From positions 2,480,001 to 2,544,000 of the forward strand of contig NZ_CP107899.1 of NCBI RefSeq assembly GCF_036013915.1: a DNA stretch of 64,000 bases, read 5' to 3'. A model generated the notes under the pieces. The model did not search any database. It had not been told where the DNA came from and worked only from the letters and a program-made list of their open reading frames with translations. Each line of letters begins with the position of its first letter. The first letter of the stretch is position 1. The translations under genes were made by a program, and so were the position numbers. Positions 25,931-35,984 of the stretch are shown here, in pieces. This DNA comes from Streptomyces sp. NBC_00464 (GTDB lineage Bacteria; Actinomycetota; Actinomycetes; Streptomycetales; Streptomycetaceae).

Positions 25931-27145
25931 CTAGTGGTCCTCGGGTTGACCCCTTACCGGATCCATCGCCTCGGGGACGGCCCCGCGCAGCCGGCGGCGG
26001 TCGTGGGCGGATTTCGGCGGGGAGTCCGCCAGCCGGATGACCTCGCCGTCCCTCCCCGCCACCACGGGCTTCCCGGAACGGGCCGCCTTCGCCCGGTACT
26101 GGGCCGCGTCCGCGAGCCGGAAGAGCCGCCGAGCGGAGACCACCGGACCGATCGGATCCCCCGTGGACGCGATCCCGCAGGCGACCCCGTTGCCGAACTC
26201 CAGCTCGGCGGCCCGCTCGCAGAGTTCCGTGGCCACCGCGATCACCTCGTCCGCCTCGGGACCCAGGGCCAGCAGACAGAACTCGTCCCCGCCGAGCCGG
26301 GCCGCCAGCGCCCCCGGCAGCATGGCCCCGCACCGGGACAGCACAGAGCCGAAACGTTCCAGCAGGCGGTCACCGACGGCATGCCCATGCGTGTCGTTGA
26401 CCCATTTGAGGCCGTTGAGATCGCAGACGACCAGGCTCACCACCGAACCGTCCTCCCGGTGCCGCTCCACCGCCTCGTCCAGCCGCATGTCGACGGCCCT
26501 CCGGTTGGCGAGGCCGGTCAGCGGATCGGTGAAGGCGAGCTTGCGCACCTCCTCCAGGCGCTCCGTCTGGGAGATCCCGGCGGCCACGACGGCGGCCAGC
26601 ACGGTGGCGAAGTCCGCGTCCCGGCGGCCGAACACCGGCTCCCCCACCCGTCGCGCCACATAGAGCTCGCCCCAGGCCCGCCCGTGCAGCACGATCGGCG
26701 CGACCACACAGCAGCCGCGCCCGCGCCGGCGCAGCGCCGCCACCCGCTGATGGCAGTAGCCGTGCCCGTAACCGTGCGCACCCGCCACGCCCGCACCCCC
26801 GGGCTCCGGCTCCACCGGCCCGTCGGCGGTCTCCACCCAGGCGTCCGGCTCACCGCCCCCGGCCCACCGCTCATGGAGGAACTCGGTGATCTCCGGGAAC
26901 TGATGCACCGGGTACGTCTCCGCGTCGGGGAACTCCTCCTCCCCCTCGGCCCGCTCGCCCGCGTTGACCAGGACCCGCAGCCGCCCGCGTCCGCGCTCCC
27001 AGACCGACAACGCGGCGAAGCTGCCGCCCAATGCCTCGCACGCCCCCAGCGCGGCCGCTCGCCAGCACCCCCGCGGGGTGTGCGCCGCCGCCATCGCCTG
27101 CGCAAGCGAAACCACGGCCCGCAGCCGTGCATCGTCACCACCCAT
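25931..27145 (-). CDS. GAF-GGDEF protein, probable diguanylate cyclase
   Basis: A 404-residue cytoplasmic protein: GAF-like sensor domain (about 1-195) followed by a GGDEF domain (about 205-370) starting KLAFTDPLTGLANRRAVD and containing an intact LGGDEFC active site, so it should make cyclic di-GMP from two GTP. The five-residue-upstream RxxD inhibitory site is missing (LPGALAARL precedes GGDEF), so classic product feedback is unlikely. The GAF domain has several His/Cys (HGYGHGYCHQR, GRGCCVV) that might bind a ligand. Cyclic di-GMP controls the switch to sporulation in Streptomyces. Confidence 0.9.
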   Translation of the reverse strand: MGGDDARLRAVVSLAQAMAAAHTPRGCWRAAALGACEALGGSFAALSVWERGRGRLRVLVNAGERAEGEEEFPDAETYPVHQFPEITEFLHERWAGGGEPDAWVETADGPVEPEPGGAGVAGAHGYGHGYCHQRVAALRRRGRGCCVVAPIVLHGRAWGELYVARRVGEPVFGRRDADFATVLAAVVAAGISQTERLEEVRKLAFTDPLTGLANRRAVDMRLDEAVERHREDGSVVSLVVCDLNGLKWVNDTHGHAVGDRLLERFGSVLSRCGAMLPGALAARLGGDEFCLLALGPEADEVIAVATELCERAAELEFGNGVACGIASTGDPIGPVVSARRLFRLADAAQYRAKAARSGKPVVAGRDGEVIRLADSPPKSAHDRRRLRGAVPEAMDPVRGQPEDH

Positions 27146-27241
27146 TGCACCAGCTTATGTAGTTTTGTGGTGATTTGATCAGTTTGCGGATCGGGTCATG
27201 TGCGGTGCGTCGCGAGTCGGGCACAAAGGGTCATGGCCGTC

Positions 27242-28054
27242 TCACTCCCCGGGCCAGTTCGCCTTCCGCTTCTCGTTGAACGCCGCCACACCCTCCGCCC
27301 GGTCGCCGGAGAAGGCCACCGACCGCCACGCGGAGTCCTCGACCTCCAGACCGGCCCGCAGATCCAGCCCGTGCCCGAGCCGCAGCGCCCGCTTGGCCGC
27401 CCGCAGCCCCACCGGGGAGTTCGCCGCGATCCGGCCGGCCAGCGCGAGCGCCTCGGCCCGGTCCTCGCCCTCCGCGACCAGCTCGTCGACCAGCCCCAGC
27501 TCCCGCGCCTCGGCCGCCGCCACCCGGCGGGCGGTGAAGATCAGCTCGGCGGCACGCGCCGCCCCGACCCGGCGCGGCAGCAGCTGGGTGCCGCCGCCGC
27601 CGGGGATGACCCCGACCGACACCTCGGGCAGGCCCACCAGGGCGGTCGCGTCCGCGACGATCAGATCGCAGGACAGGGCCAGCTCGAACCCGCCACCGAG
27701 GGCGAATCCGTGCACCGCGGCGATCGTCGGCATCGGCAGTTCGAGCACTCCGGTGTAGGCGGCGCGTGCGGTGGGCCGCTGGCGCACCAGATCCGCGTCG
27801 GTGAAGGAGTTGCGCTCCTTGAGGTCCGCGCCCACGCAGAAGGCCCGCTCGTGGCTGGAGGTGAGGACGGTGACCCGGACGTCCGGGTCGGCCGCGAGCG
27901 CGGCACAGGCGGCGCCGATCGAACGGGCCATGTCCGTGGACACGGCGTTCATGGCCTTGGGCCGGTCGAGAACCAGCTCGGCAACGTGCTCCAGGCCCTC
28001 GTGGCCCCGTACGACGACGAACTCCCCGAACCGCTGCTCGGACGTGACGGTCAT
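27242..28054 (-). CDS. Enoyl-CoA hydratase/isomerase family protein
   Basis: A 270-residue crotonase-fold enzyme. Oxyanion-hole segments are SSHERAFCVGADLKER and HGFALGGGFELALSCD; the catalytic Glu pair corresponds to GGFE and LPEVSVGVIPGGGGTQ. Probably hydrates 2-enoyl-CoA in fatty acid or branched amino acid breakdown. An inverted repeat TAACGAGCGTTA lies just upstream of its start. Confidence 0.9.
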   Translation of the reverse strand: MTVTSEQRFGEFVVVRGHEGLEHVAELVLDRPKAMNAVSTDMARSIGAACAALAADPDVRVTVLTSSHERAFCVGADLKERNSFTDADLVRQRPTARAAYTGVLELPMPTIAAVHGFALGGGFELALSCDLIVADATALVGLPEVSVGVIPGGGGTQLLPRRVGAARAAELIFTARRVAAAEARELGLVDELVAEGEDRAEALALAGRIAANSPVGLRAAKRALRLGHGLDLRAGLEVEDSAWRSVAFSGDRAEGVAAFNEKRKANWPGE

Positions 28055-28074
28055 GGCTGCACCCCTGTGTCGGT

Positions 28075-28086
28075 TAACGAGCGTTA
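28075..28086. promoter_or_regulatory. Operator-like inverted repeat upstream of the enoyl-CoA hydratase gene
   Basis: TAACG-AG-CGTTA within GGTTAACGAGCGTTACC, 20-32 bases upstream of the ATG. The form suits a TetR-family fatty-acid or CoA-ester repressor, but no regulator is adjacent. Confidence 0.4.
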
Positions 28087-28132
28087 CCGGAGGGATCCTA
28101 GAGCTCTCCCGGGGCAGGAGGTCAGGGGGCGG

Positions 28133-29302
28133 TCAGGACGTGCCGCGACGGGCCAGCAGCCACGGTTCGACGATGCCGAGGCCACGCACCGGGCGCTGCC
28201 ACATCGGCTGCAGCCCGTAGCGGTACCTGGGCGCGGGAGCCGGCTCCTCGCCGTCCGCGCTCTCCTTCGCGGCAGCGGCCTCCTCCGCGGCCCGTGCCTC
28301 GGAGACGGGTGCGTCGCCGGTACGGGTCAGCTCCTCGGCGAACGCCCCGTCCACCAGGACGGCGTCCTTCGGCGCTATCGAGGTCAGCCGGCTGGCGAGG
28401 TTCACCGTGGTGCCGAAGACATCGCCCATCCGGGTGGTGACGGTGCCGAACGCGATGCCGACGCGCAGCGCCGGCATCGTCTCGTCCAGGGTCATCGCCT
28501 CGATCAGGCGCAGCGCGATCTCGGACGCGGTGCCCGCGTCGTCGGCGGCGAAGAGGACCTCGTCCCCGAGGGTCTTGATGAGCCGGCCGCCGTGCGCGGC
28601 GACGAGGTCGGCGCAGGTGGTCTCGAAGGACTCGACGAGTTCGCCGAGCTCCTCCTCCTCCAGGCGGCGGGTCAGCCGGGTGAACCCGACGAGGTCGGCG
28701 AAGCCGACGGCCAGGCGCCGGTCGACCATCTCCTCGTCGTCCGCGGCCTGCACGACCCGGCCGGTGGCGGCGGCGAGCTGGCGCCGCCACACGTACACCA
28801 GGAACTCCTCCAGCTCCGGCAGGAGCAGTTCGATCAGCGGGTACGTGACCTCGGTGCGGGTCATTCCCGGCTCGGGCGGCTCGGTGAGGCCCTCCAGGAA
28901 GGAATCGATCTGCCATTCCGCCAGTCGGGCGGTGGTCTGCCCGGTCGACCGGGCCACCTGGATCGCCATCGGCTCGCTGAGCAGCCCGGCCTCGACCAGA
29001 CCGGACAGCCGCCGCAGCGCCAGTACGTCGGCCTCGGTGAGCGCCTTGGCCTGACCGATGTCGGCGAAGCCCATGGCCCGCCAGAACCGGGACGCCAGAT
29101 CCATGGAGACGCCCGCGGTCCGGGCGGCCTGGAACGGGGTGTAGCGCCGGTCGGCCCCCAGGATCAGCTGTTCCAGCCGGATCGCCAGGGGATCGTCGGT
29201 CGGTTCCGCCGTGTGGTCGACTTCGTGATGCGGTGTCGCGTGGACCGAGGAGTCCGGCGGGGGCTCCGCGCCCGCGTCGGAGGTCGTGTCGTCGACGGTC
29301 AC
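28133..29302 (-). CDS. cya: Class III adenylate cyclase
   Basis: A 389-residue cytoplasmic enzyme making cAMP, needed in Streptomyces for germination and development. The N-terminal ~170 residues are helical, including a MerR-like stretch (YTPFQAARTAGVSMDLASRFWRAMG). The catalytic domain (about 195-320) has VGFADLVGFTRLTRRL (first metal Asp), KTLGDEVLFAADD (second metal Asp in GDEV) and GIAFGTVTTRMGDVFGTTVNLASRL (transition-state Asn and Arg). Gene order next to birA and pccB matches the S. coelicolor cya locus as I recall it. GTG start. Confidence 0.9.
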   Translation of the reverse strand: MTVDDTTSDAGAEPPPDSSVHATPHHEVDHTAEPTDDPLAIRLEQLILGADRRYTPFQAARTAGVSMDLASRFWRAMGFADIGQAKALTEADVLALRRLSGLVEAGLLSEPMAIQVARSTGQTTARLAEWQIDSFLEGLTEPPEPGMTRTEVTYPLIELLLPELEEFLVYVWRRQLAAATGRVVQAADDEEMVDRRLAVGFADLVGFTRLTRRLEEEELGELVESFETTCADLVAAHGGRLIKTLGDEVLFAADDAGTASEIALRLIEAMTLDETMPALRVGIAFGTVTTRMGDVFGTTVNLASRLTSIAPKDAVLVDGAFAEELTRTGDAPVSEARAAEEAAAAKESADGEEPAPAPRYRYGLQPMWQRPVRGLGIVEPWLLARRGTS

Positions 29303-29439
29303 CAGCCGCCTCCTGCCCGTTCCCTGCGCACTGCCCTGCCGATCTGTCGGTGGATCGCCTCAACGATACGGCAGGTGTGCCCTACCTCACGTCGTCGAGG
29401 CGTTACCGGACGGGTCGAGGCGTACGACGCGCGAGCCTC

Positions 29440-30342
29440 TCAGGTCAGTCCGCCCGCCGCGCCGCGCAGATGCACGATGTCGCCCGCCGATACCGGCTCC
29501 CGCAGGCCGTCGTCCGACGACAGGACCAGCCGCCCGTCCCCGTCGATCGCCACCGCCTCACCGGTGAGCACGCGGTCACCGGGCAGCTGGGCCCGTACGG
29601 TCCGGCCGAGCGTCGCGCAGCCCGCGGCGTACGCCTCCTGGAGCCCGCTGGCGGCCGCGTCGCCGTCGGCCGCGCGCCACTGCCCGTACCACTGCTCCAG
29701 CGAGCGCAGTACGCCCCGCAGCAGCGTCTCGCGGTCGGTGGAGACCGCTCCGGCGAGGGCGAGCGAGGCGGCGGTGGGGGCGGGCAGCTCGTCGGCCCGC
29801 AGGGAGACGTTGAGGCCGATGCCGATGACGACGCCGTCGCCGGCCCGCTCGGCGAGGATGCCGCCGGTCTTGCGCTCCTCGCCGCATGGGGTCTCCCCCG
29901 GACGGAGCTTGTCGGAGTCCTTGGGGATGGTGACCAGCAGGTCGTTGGGCCACTTCAGCGCCGTGTCGACGCCCGCCGACCGGGCCAGGCCGGTCGCCAC
30001 GGCGACCCCGGCGAGGAGCGGCAGCCAGCCCCACCGCTGCACCGGCACGGCACCCGGCGTCAGGTAGACCGAGAAGAACAGGCCGGAGCGGGCCGGCGCC
30101 GTCCAGGTCCGGTCCAGGCGGCCCCGGCCGGCGGTCTGCTCCTCGGCGACCAGGACCGTGCCCTCGGCGAGGGAGGCCGCGCGCCCCGCGAGATCGGAGT
30201 TGGTGGAGCCGGTGGCGGCGACGACGTCGAGGGCGGTCCACAGCCCGCCCGGCCGCAGCAGGTCCCGGCGCAGTGCGGGGACGTTCAGGGGCGGCCGGTC
30301 CAGGTCCGACCAACGGTTCTGTGGCGCATCCGAAGGTGTCAT
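29440..30342 (-). CDS. birA: Biotin-[acetyl-CoA-carboxylase] ligase
   Basis: Attaches biotin to the carrier lysine of acyl-CoA carboxylase alpha chains. 300 residues, no N-terminal DNA-binding domain, so ligase-only. Key sites: ATGSTNSDL, the adenylate loop [15 protein letters not shown], catalytic LKWPNDLLV and GIGLNVSL; the C-terminal SH3-like domain starts near [10 protein letters not shown]. It lies divergent from pccB and 4 kb from its likely substrate, the biotinylated alpha chain at 34067. Confidence 0.94.
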   Translation of the reverse strand: MTPSDAPQNRWSDLDRPPLNVPALRRDLLRPGGLWTALDVVAATGSTNSDLAGRAASLAEGTVLVAEEQTAGRGRLDRTWTAPARSGLFFSVYLTPGAVPVQRWGWLPLLAGVAVATGLARSAGVDTALKWPNDLLVTIPKDSDKLRPGETPCGEERKTGGILAERAGDGVVIGIGLNVSLRADELPAPTAASLALAGAVSTDRETLLRGVLRSLEQWYGQWRAADGDAAASGLQEAYAAGCATLGRTVRAQLPGDRVLTGEAVAIDGDGRLVLSSDDGLREPVSAGDIVHLRGAAGGLT

Positions 30343-30499
30343 GCAAGCCACCCTAGGTGTGTCAAACGACGCACTGCCGAACCGTATCCGCGCCGATACG
30401 CTACGGATCAGTAGCCGTTCAGCGCTGCGGGCCGTCAGCCGTTCATCCGCTGATCAGCAGCGCAGTCGTCCCCGTGACCAGGCAGGGAGCCGCCACCCG

Positions 30500-32083
30500 A
30501 TGTCCGAGCCGGAAGAGATCGACATCCACACCACCGCGGGCAAGCTCGCGGACCTGCAGCGCCGTATCGACGAGGCGACCCACGCGGGCTCCGCGCGCGC
30601 GGTGGAAAAGCAGCACGCGAAGGGCAAGTTGACCGCGCGCGAGCGCGTCGATCTCCTGCTCGACGAAGGTTCCTTCGTGGAGCTGGACGAGTTCGCCCGG
30701 CACCGTTCGACGAACTTCGGCATCGAGAAGAACCGGCCGTACGGGGACGGTGTCGTCACCGGGTACGGCACGGTCGACGGCCGCCCCGTCTGCGTGTACT
30801 CGCAGGACTTCACCATCTTCGGCGGCTCGCTCGGCGAGGTCTACGGTGAGAAAATCGTCAAGGTGATGGACTTCGCGCTGAAGACCGGCTGTCCGGTCAT
30901 CGGCATCAACGACGGCGGCGGCGCCCGCATCCAGGAGGGTGTCGCGGCGCTGGGCCTCTTCGCGGAGATCTTCCGCCGCAACGTGCACGCGTCGGGTGTG
31001 ATCCCGCAGATCTCGCTGATCGTCGGACCGTGCGCGGGCGGCGCGGTCTACTCCCCCGCGATCACCGACTTCACGGTCATGGTCGACCAGACCTCGCACA
31101 TGTTCATCACGGGTCCCGACGTCATCAAGACGGTCACCGGCGAGGACGTCGCCTTCGAGGAGCTCGGCGGCGCACGCACCCACAACACCACCTCGGGTGT
31201 GGCGCACCACATGGCGGGCGACGAGAAGGACGCCATCGAGTACGTCAAGTCGCTGCTCTCCTACCTGCCGTCGAACAACCTCTCCGAGGCCCCGGCCTTC
31301 CCGGAGGAGGCGGACCTGGCGGTCAGCGACGAGGACCGCGAGCTGGACACGCTGATCCCGGACTCGGCGAACCAGCCGTACGACATGCACACCGCGATCG
31401 AGCACGTGCTGGACGACGGCGAGTTCCTGGAGACCCAGGCCCTGTTCGCGCCGAACATCCTCACCGGCTTCGGCCGGGTGGAGGGTTATCCGGTCGGCAT
31501 CGTCGCCAACCAGCCGATGCAGTTCGCCGGCTGCCTGGACATCAACGCGAGCGAGAAGGCGGCACGTTTCGTCCGCACGTGCGACGCCTTCAACGTGCCC
31601 GTGCTGACCTTCGTCGACGTGCCGGGCTTCCTGCCCGGCGTCGACCAGGAGTACGGCGGCATCATCCGCCGCGGCGCCAAGCTGATCTACGCGTACGCGG
31701 AGGCGACCGTCCCGCTGATCACGGTGATCACCCGCAAGGCGTTCGGCGGAGCGTACGACGTCATGGGCTCCAAGCACCTGGGCGCCGACATCAACGTCGC
31801 CTGGCCGACCGCGCAGATCGCCGTCATGGGCGCACAGGGCGCCGTCAACATCCTGCACCGCCGCACGATCGCCGCCGCGGAGGATCAGGACGCGACCCGC
31901 GCCGAGCTGATGGCGGACTACGAGGACGCGCTCCTCAACCCGTACGTGGCGGCCGAGCGCGGCTACGTGGACGCGGTGATCATGCCGCACGAGACCCGGG
32001 CCCAGGTGGTCAAGGGCCTACGGCAGCTGCGGACCAAGCGGGAGTCGCTGCCCCCGAAGAAGCACGGCAACATCCCCCTCTAG
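30500..32083 (+). CDS. pccB: Propionyl-CoA carboxylase beta chain
   Basis: Carboxyltransferase subunit making methylmalonyl-CoA (polyketide and odd-chain metabolism). 527 residues in two crotonase-like halves. Oxyanion-forming GG pairs: [13 protein letters not shown] with [12 protein letters not shown], and [10 protein letters not shown] with [15 protein letters not shown]. The Asp in GGAYDV (residue 420) corresponds to Asp422 of S. coelicolor PccB, the residue that favours propionyl-CoA over acetyl-CoA. The epsilon gene follows 14 bases later. ATG 30500 with GGGAG upstream. Confidence 0.95.
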   Translation: MSEPEEIDIHTTAGKLADLQRRIDEATHAGSARAVEKQHAKGKLTARERVDLLLDEGSFVELDEFARHRSTNFGIEKNRPYGDGVVTGYGTVDGRPVCVYSQDFTIFGGSLGEVYGEKIVKVMDFALKTGCPVIGINDGGGARIQEGVAALGLFAEIFRRNVHASGVIPQISLIVGPCAGGAVYSPAITDFTVMVDQTSHMFITGPDVIKTVTGEDVAFEELGGARTHNTTSGVAHHMAGDEKDAIEYVKSLLSYLPSNNLSEAPAFPEEADLAVSDEDRELDTLIPDSANQPYDMHTAIEHVLDDGEFLETQALFAPNILTGFGRVEGYPVGIVANQPMQFAGCLDINASEKAARFVRTCDAFNVPVLTFVDVPGFLPGVDQEYGGIIRRGAKLIYAYAEATVPLITVITRKAFGGAYDVMGSKHLGADINVAWPTAQIAVMGAQGAVNILHRRTIAAAEDQDATRAELMADYEDALLNPYVAAERGYVDAVIMPHETRAQVVKGLRQLRTKRESLPPKKHGNIPL

Positions 32084-32097
32084 AAAGGGTCCTGGCC

Positions 32098-32304
32098 ATG
32101 ATCAAGGTCGTACGGGGCAACCCGACCCCGGAGGAGCTGGCCGCCGCACTGGCGGTGGTCCAGGCCCGCGCCGCGGCGGCGTCCGCCGTGTCGTCCGGCG
32201 CACCGGAGCTGCCCGCGCAGTGGTCCGACCCGGGCCGGCTGGCCCGGCGCGGCCGCCATCTGCCGGGACCGCGCGCCTGGGCGCGTACGTACTGGCCCGG
32301 TTAG
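32098..32304 (+). CDS. pccE: Acyl-CoA carboxylase epsilon subunit
   Basis: A 68-residue protein beginning IKVVRGNPTPEELAAALAVV, the signature of small epsilon subunits that boost activity of actinobacterial acyl-CoA carboxylases, ending in the conserved Trp/Tyr-rich PRAWARTYWPG. Directly downstream of pccB with AAAGGG as ribosome site. Too short and variable for other assignments, but context is decisive. Confidence 0.92.
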   Translation: MIKVVRGNPTPEELAAALAVVQARAAAASAVSSGAPELPAQWSDPGRLARRGRHLPGPRAWARTYWPG

Positions 32305-32376
32305 ACGTGACGCGTGTGGCGGCGGTTGAGTACGCGTACTCAGGCGCCGCCGCCGTTCGCACAGCAGGATCGGATC

Positions 32377-32505
32377 ATGTTGTGGTCCGACCCCGAGAAC
32401 AAGCCGCCGAAGGAACTGCGCGACGCCCAGGACATGATGCGGCGCGCGGGCCTGGTGCTCGCGCTGGCCATGGTGGTCGCGATGTTCGTCCTGGGAACGC
32501 GCTGA
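32377..32505 (+). CDS. Small single-pass membrane protein
   Basis: A 42-residue product: MLWSDPENKPPKELRDAQDM followed by a C-terminal helix AGLVLALAMVVAMFVLGTR. Good codon bias. It lies in the acyl-CoA carboxylase locus; in S. coelicolor a similar small gene is present at the same place, from memory. No function inferred. Confidence 0.65.
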   Translation: MLWSDPENKPPKELRDAQDMMRRAGLVLALAMVVAMFVLGTR

Positions 32506-32517
32506 TCACCCGGAAAA

Positions 32518-32556
32518 GCCCCTCCGGCGGTTGAGGAGCGGGGGTCCGGGGGCGGC
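32518..32556. repeat. Dispersed GC-rich intergenic repeat, copy 1
   Basis: GCCCCTCCGGCGGTTGAGG followed by AGCGGGGGTCCGGGGGCGG. Same element as at 36645, 36685, 41042 and 61473. Forms a hairpin by pairing CCCCTCC with GGAGCGGGG-type bases. Lies between the small membrane protein gene and maf. Confidence 0.8.
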
Positions 32557-32589
32557 CCGCGCATCCGGCTGATTTGTACGATGGCCCGC

Positions 32590-33198
32590 ATGACTGATCC
32601 CGCACCCCGCCGTCTCGTGCTCGCCTCGCAATCACCCGCCCGCCTCGGACTGCTGCGGCAGGCCGGGTTCGCGCCCGAGGTGATCGTCAGCGGGGTCGAC
32701 GAGGACGCGCTGAGCGCCCCGACACCGAGCGAGCTCGCGCTCGTCCTGGCCAAGGCCAAGGCCGAGGTCGTGGCCGGGCTGCCGCAGACCGCGGGGGCCC
32801 TGGTCATCGGCTGCGACTCGGTGCTCGAACTGGACGGCGAGGCGCTCGGCAAGCCGGCCGACGCCGAGGAGGCCACGGCCCGCTGGAAGTCCATGCGGGG
32901 GCGCTCCGGGGTCCTGCGGACGGGGCACAGCGTGATCGACACCGCGAACGGGCGCACCGCATCCGCGACCGCGTCCACGACGGTGCGCTTCGGTGAGCCG
33001 TCGGACGCGGAGATCGCCGCCTATGTGGCCTCCGGCGAACCGCTCCATGTCGCGGGCGCCTTCACCCTCGACGGGCGCTCGGCGCCGTTCGTGGACTCCA
33101 TCGACGGCGACCCGGGCAATGTCATCGGTCTTTCGCTGCCGTTGCTGCGGCGGCTGCTGGGCGAGCTGGGGATCCAGGTCACCGACCTCTGGGTCTGA
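32590..33198 (+). CDS. maf: Maf family nucleoside triphosphate pyrophosphatase
   Basis: House-cleaning enzyme hydrolysing dTTP/UTP-type or modified nucleotides. 202 residues. N-terminal [19 protein letters not shown], catalytic [18 protein letters not shown] (Asp of IGCDS as base) and [11 protein letters not shown] are conserved. The C-terminal [22 protein letters not shown] is typical. ATG 32590; ATG 32581 is also possible. Followed by a GGCGGGGCCCCGCC palindrome. Confidence 0.93.
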   Translation: MTDPAPRRLVLASQSPARLGLLRQAGFAPEVIVSGVDEDALSAPTPSELALVLAKAKAEVVAGLPQTAGALVIGCDSVLELDGEALGKPADAEEATARWKSMRGRSGVLRTGHSVIDTANGRTASATASTTVRFGEPSDAEIAAYVASGEPLHVAGAFTLDGRSAPFVDSIDGDPGNVIGLSLPLLRRLLGELGIQVTDLWV

Positions 33199-33214
33199 GG
33201 CGGGGCCCCGCCGG

Positions 33215-33664
33215 TCAGGCGGGGGCCGGAGCCGCCGGCTGCTCGGGCTCGGCGACGGTGGCCGGTTCCTGGCCTGCGGAGCCGTACGCCACCAGCGTCA
33301 GCACGATCAGGCCGAGCACCACCATCATGAGCACGAACGCCGTCCAGCCCACCAGGCCGACCGTCAGGGCGCCCAGCACTCCGTGGATGACGGCGCAGCA
33401 GATGAGCACGATCCGGGCGATACGGCCGGGGGCCCGGTCACGGATGCCGGCCAGCAGGAGCAGCACGCCGCACAGCACCAGGAACAGTCCCGAGACGCCG
33501 CCCAGCACCCAGGTCCCCTTGGACATGACGCCGGGATCCGTGCCCGCCAGGGACATGTCCTGGTTCTTCACGACCGTTCCCAGGACCATGTTGATGATCA
33601 CGATGCCCACGGCTTCCGCGAACAGCACGAGCGCGGCTATGAAAGCCACCGGCCTGCGCACCAC
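33215..33664 (-). CDS. Four-helix membrane protein, unknown function
   Basis: About 149 residues with four predicted helices (PVAFIAALVLFAEAVGIVIINMVLG; LGGVSGLFLVLCGVLLLLAG; IARIVLICCAVIHGVLGALTV; AFVLMMVVLGLIVLTLVAYG) and a Pro/Ala/Glu tail. GTG 33664 is preceded by AGGGGG at good spacing; GTG 33673 gives three more residues. It is convergent with maf. Function unknown. Confidence 0.75.
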   Translation of the reverse strand: MVRRPVAFIAALVLFAEAVGIVIINMVLGTVVKNQDMSLAGTDPGVMSKGTWVLGGVSGLFLVLCGVLLLLAGIRDRAPGRIARIVLICCAVIHGVLGALTVGLVGWTAFVLMMVVLGLIVLTLVAYGSAGQEPATVAEPEQPAAPAPA

Positions 33665-34066
33665 GGTGCCCACCCCCTGTTACCTGCAGTACGTGCGATA
33701 GCGCGGACCCTACTAACGGGTAACGCTCCGGACAAGGGGTTCGGCGACCCCTTCGTGCGCCCGCACGCGCCTGGTTCGCGCCGCCCTTGTGTGCGCTCTC
33801 GTGCGTCGGGCAAAGAATCGCGCGTCGCTTAGTAGGGATCCCACAAAGAAACACGGGGAGTCGCTGCCCGTACCGACAGAGACCTGGGCCACACCTCGTG
33901 GCTACTGTGCGGTCATGGATCCCGGCGTACCGTGGTGCCACAAGGGATTTCGCGACTCGAGCAAGCCTCGAATCACACTCCGTGTGGGCAAGCTCACCAT
34001 TGGGGACGGGTCGTAGGACCGTGTCGGTTGTCCCTAAACTCAGCTTGTTTCAAGGAGGGAGCCATC
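33665..34066. other. Divergent intergenic region upstream of the carboxylase alpha gene
   Basis: About 400 bases with lower GC than neighbours and no coding bias in any frame. It contains AAGGAGGG at 34052 as ribosome site for the downstream gene. No clear operator or terminator was recognised. Confidence 0.45.
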
Positions 34067-35821
34067 GTGCGCAAGGTGCTCATCGCCAACCGTGGCGAAA
34101 TTGCTGTCCGTGTTGCTCGGGCCTGCCGGGACGCGGGAATCGGGAGCGTGGCCGTCTACGCAGACCCGGACCGCGACGCTCTGCATGTGCGTGCGGCCGA
34201 CGAGGCATTCGCTCTGGGCGGTGACACCCCGGCCGCCAGCTACCTGGACATGGCCAAGGTGCTCCAGGCGGCCAAGGACTCCGGGGCGGACGCGATCCAC
34301 CCGGGTTACGGCTTCCTGTCGGAGAACGCCGAGTTCGCCCAGGCCGTGCTCGACGCCGGTCTCACGTGGATCGGCCCGCCGCCCCAGGCGATCCGGGACC
34401 TCGGCGACAAGGTCGCCGCCCGTCACATCGCCCAGCGCGCCGGCGCGCCGCTCGTCGCGGGCACCCCCGACCCGGTCGAGGGTTCCGCCGAGGTCGTCGC
34501 CTTCGCGAAGGAGCACGGGCTGCCGATCGCGATCAAGGCCGCGTTCGGCGGTGGCGGGCGCGGGCTGAAGGTCGCGCGCACGCTGGAGGAGATCCCGGAG
34601 CTGTACGACTCCGCGGTCCGTGAGGCCGTCGCCGCGTTCGGGCGCGGGGAGTGCTTCGTGGAGCGCTACCTCGACAAGCCGCGGCACGTGGAGACCCAGT
34701 GCCTGGCCGACTCCCACGGCAACGTGGTCGTCGTCTCCACCCGTGACTGCTCGCTCCAGCGCCGTCACCAGAAGCTGGTCGAGGAGGCCCCGGCCCCCTT
34801 CCTCTCCGAGGCGCAGAACGCGGAGCTGTACGCGGCGTCCAAGGCGATCCTGAAGGAGGCCGGCTACGTCGGCGCCGGCACGGTCGAGTTCCTGGTCGGC
34901 ACGGACGGCACGATCTCCTTCCTGGAGGTCAACACCCGCCTCCAGGTGGAGCACCCGGTCACCGAGGAGGTCACCGGCCTCGACCTCGTACGCGAGATGT
35001 TCCGCATCGCCGACGGCGAGGAACTCGGTTACGACGACCCGGCGGTTCGCGGTCACTCCTTCGAGTTCCGCATCAACGGCGAGGACCCGGGCCGTGGCTT
35101 CCTGCCCGCCCCCGGCACCGTCACCGTGTTCGCCCCGCCGACCGGCCCCGGCGTCCGCCTCGACGCGGGCGTCGAGTCCGGCAGCGTGATCGGCCCGGCC
35201 TGGGACTCCCTGCTCGCCAAGCTGGTCGTGACCGGCGCCACGCGTGAGCAGGCGCTCCAGCGCGCGGCCCGTGCGCTGGCCGAGTTCAACGTCGAGGGCA
35301 TGGCCACCGCCATCCCCTTCCACCGCGCGGTCGTCGTCGACCCCGCGTTCACCTCCGACCCGTTCCGCATCCACACCCGCTGGATCGAGACGGAGTTCGT
35401 CAACGAGATCAAGCCGTTCGCCGCTCCGGCCGAGGCCGAGGCGGACGAGGACGCCGGCCGGGAGACGGTCGTCGTCGAGGTCGGCGGCAAGCGCCTGGAG
35501 GTCTCGCTGCCCTCGTCGCTGGGCATGAGCCTGGCCCGTACGGGACTCGCGGCGGGCGCCAAGCCCAAGCGCCGCGCGGCCAAGAAGGCCGGCTCCGCGG
35601 CCTCCGGCGACACCCTCGCCTCCCCGATGCAGGGCACGATCGTGAAGATCGCGGTGGAAGAGGGCCAGGAGGTCAAGGAGGGCGATCTGATCGTCGTCCT
35701 GGAAGCCATGAAGATGGAGCAGCCGCTCAACGCGCACCGCGCCGGCACCATCAAGAGCCTGGCCGCCGAGGTCGGCAGCTCGGTCTCCTCCGGCGCCGTC
35801 ATCTGCGAGATCAAGGACTGA
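34067..35821 (+). CDS. accA: Acyl-CoA carboxylase alpha chain (biotin carboxylase + biotin carrier)
   Basis: 584 residues. Biotin carboxylase part: [26 protein letters not shown]-grasp loop [11 protein letters not shown], catalytic [22 protein letters not shown]. An Ala/Lys linker leads to the biotin carrier domain with EAMKMEQ (biotinyl Lys near residue 549). It supplies carboxybiotin to beta chains such as PccB. GTG 34067 with strong AAGGAGGG. The alpha gene stands apart from pccB, typical for Streptomyces where one alpha chain serves several beta chains. Confidence 0.95.
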   Translation: MRKVLIANRGEIAVRVARACRDAGIGSVAVYADPDRDALHVRAADEAFALGGDTPAASYLDMAKVLQAAKDSGADAIHPGYGFLSENAEFAQAVLDAGLTWIGPPPQAIRDLGDKVAARHIAQRAGAPLVAGTPDPVEGSAEVVAFAKEHGLPIAIKAAFGGGGRGLKVARTLEEIPELYDSAVREAVAAFGRGECFVERYLDKPRHVETQCLADSHGNVVVVSTRDCSLQRRHQKLVEEAPAPFLSEAQNAELYAASKAILKEAGYVGAGTVEFLVGTDGTISFLEVNTRLQVEHPVTEEVTGLDLVREMFRIADGEELGYDDPAVRGHSFEFRINGEDPGRGFLPAPGTVTVFAPPTGPGVRLDAGVESGSVIGPAWDSLLAKLVVTGATREQALQRAARALAEFNVEGMATAIPFHRAVVVDPAFTSDPFRIHTRWIETEFVNEIKPFAAPAEAEADEDAGRETVVVEVGGKRLEVSLPSSLGMSLARTGLAAGAKPKRRAAKKAGSAASGDTLASPMQGTIVKIAVEEGQEVKEGDLIVVLEAMKMEQPLNAHRAGTIKSLAAEVGSSVSSGAVICEIKD

Positions 35822-35984
35822 TCCTCGCGACACCTGTTCCACCGACGCCCCGCTCATGTCATAGGACGTGACCGGGGCGCCGGTCATTGCGGGGCACGGG
35901 CCGGCTCGTTCAGCGTTATGGAGGGCACCTCCGGTTACCCGGTGGCATCCTGGACCCCGGGGCGGACACAGGGAGGACTGCGCA

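Noticed and set aside
33787..34224. Open frame on the plus strand before the carboxylase alpha gene
   Set aside because: It overlaps the real gene in another frame and lacks third-position bias.
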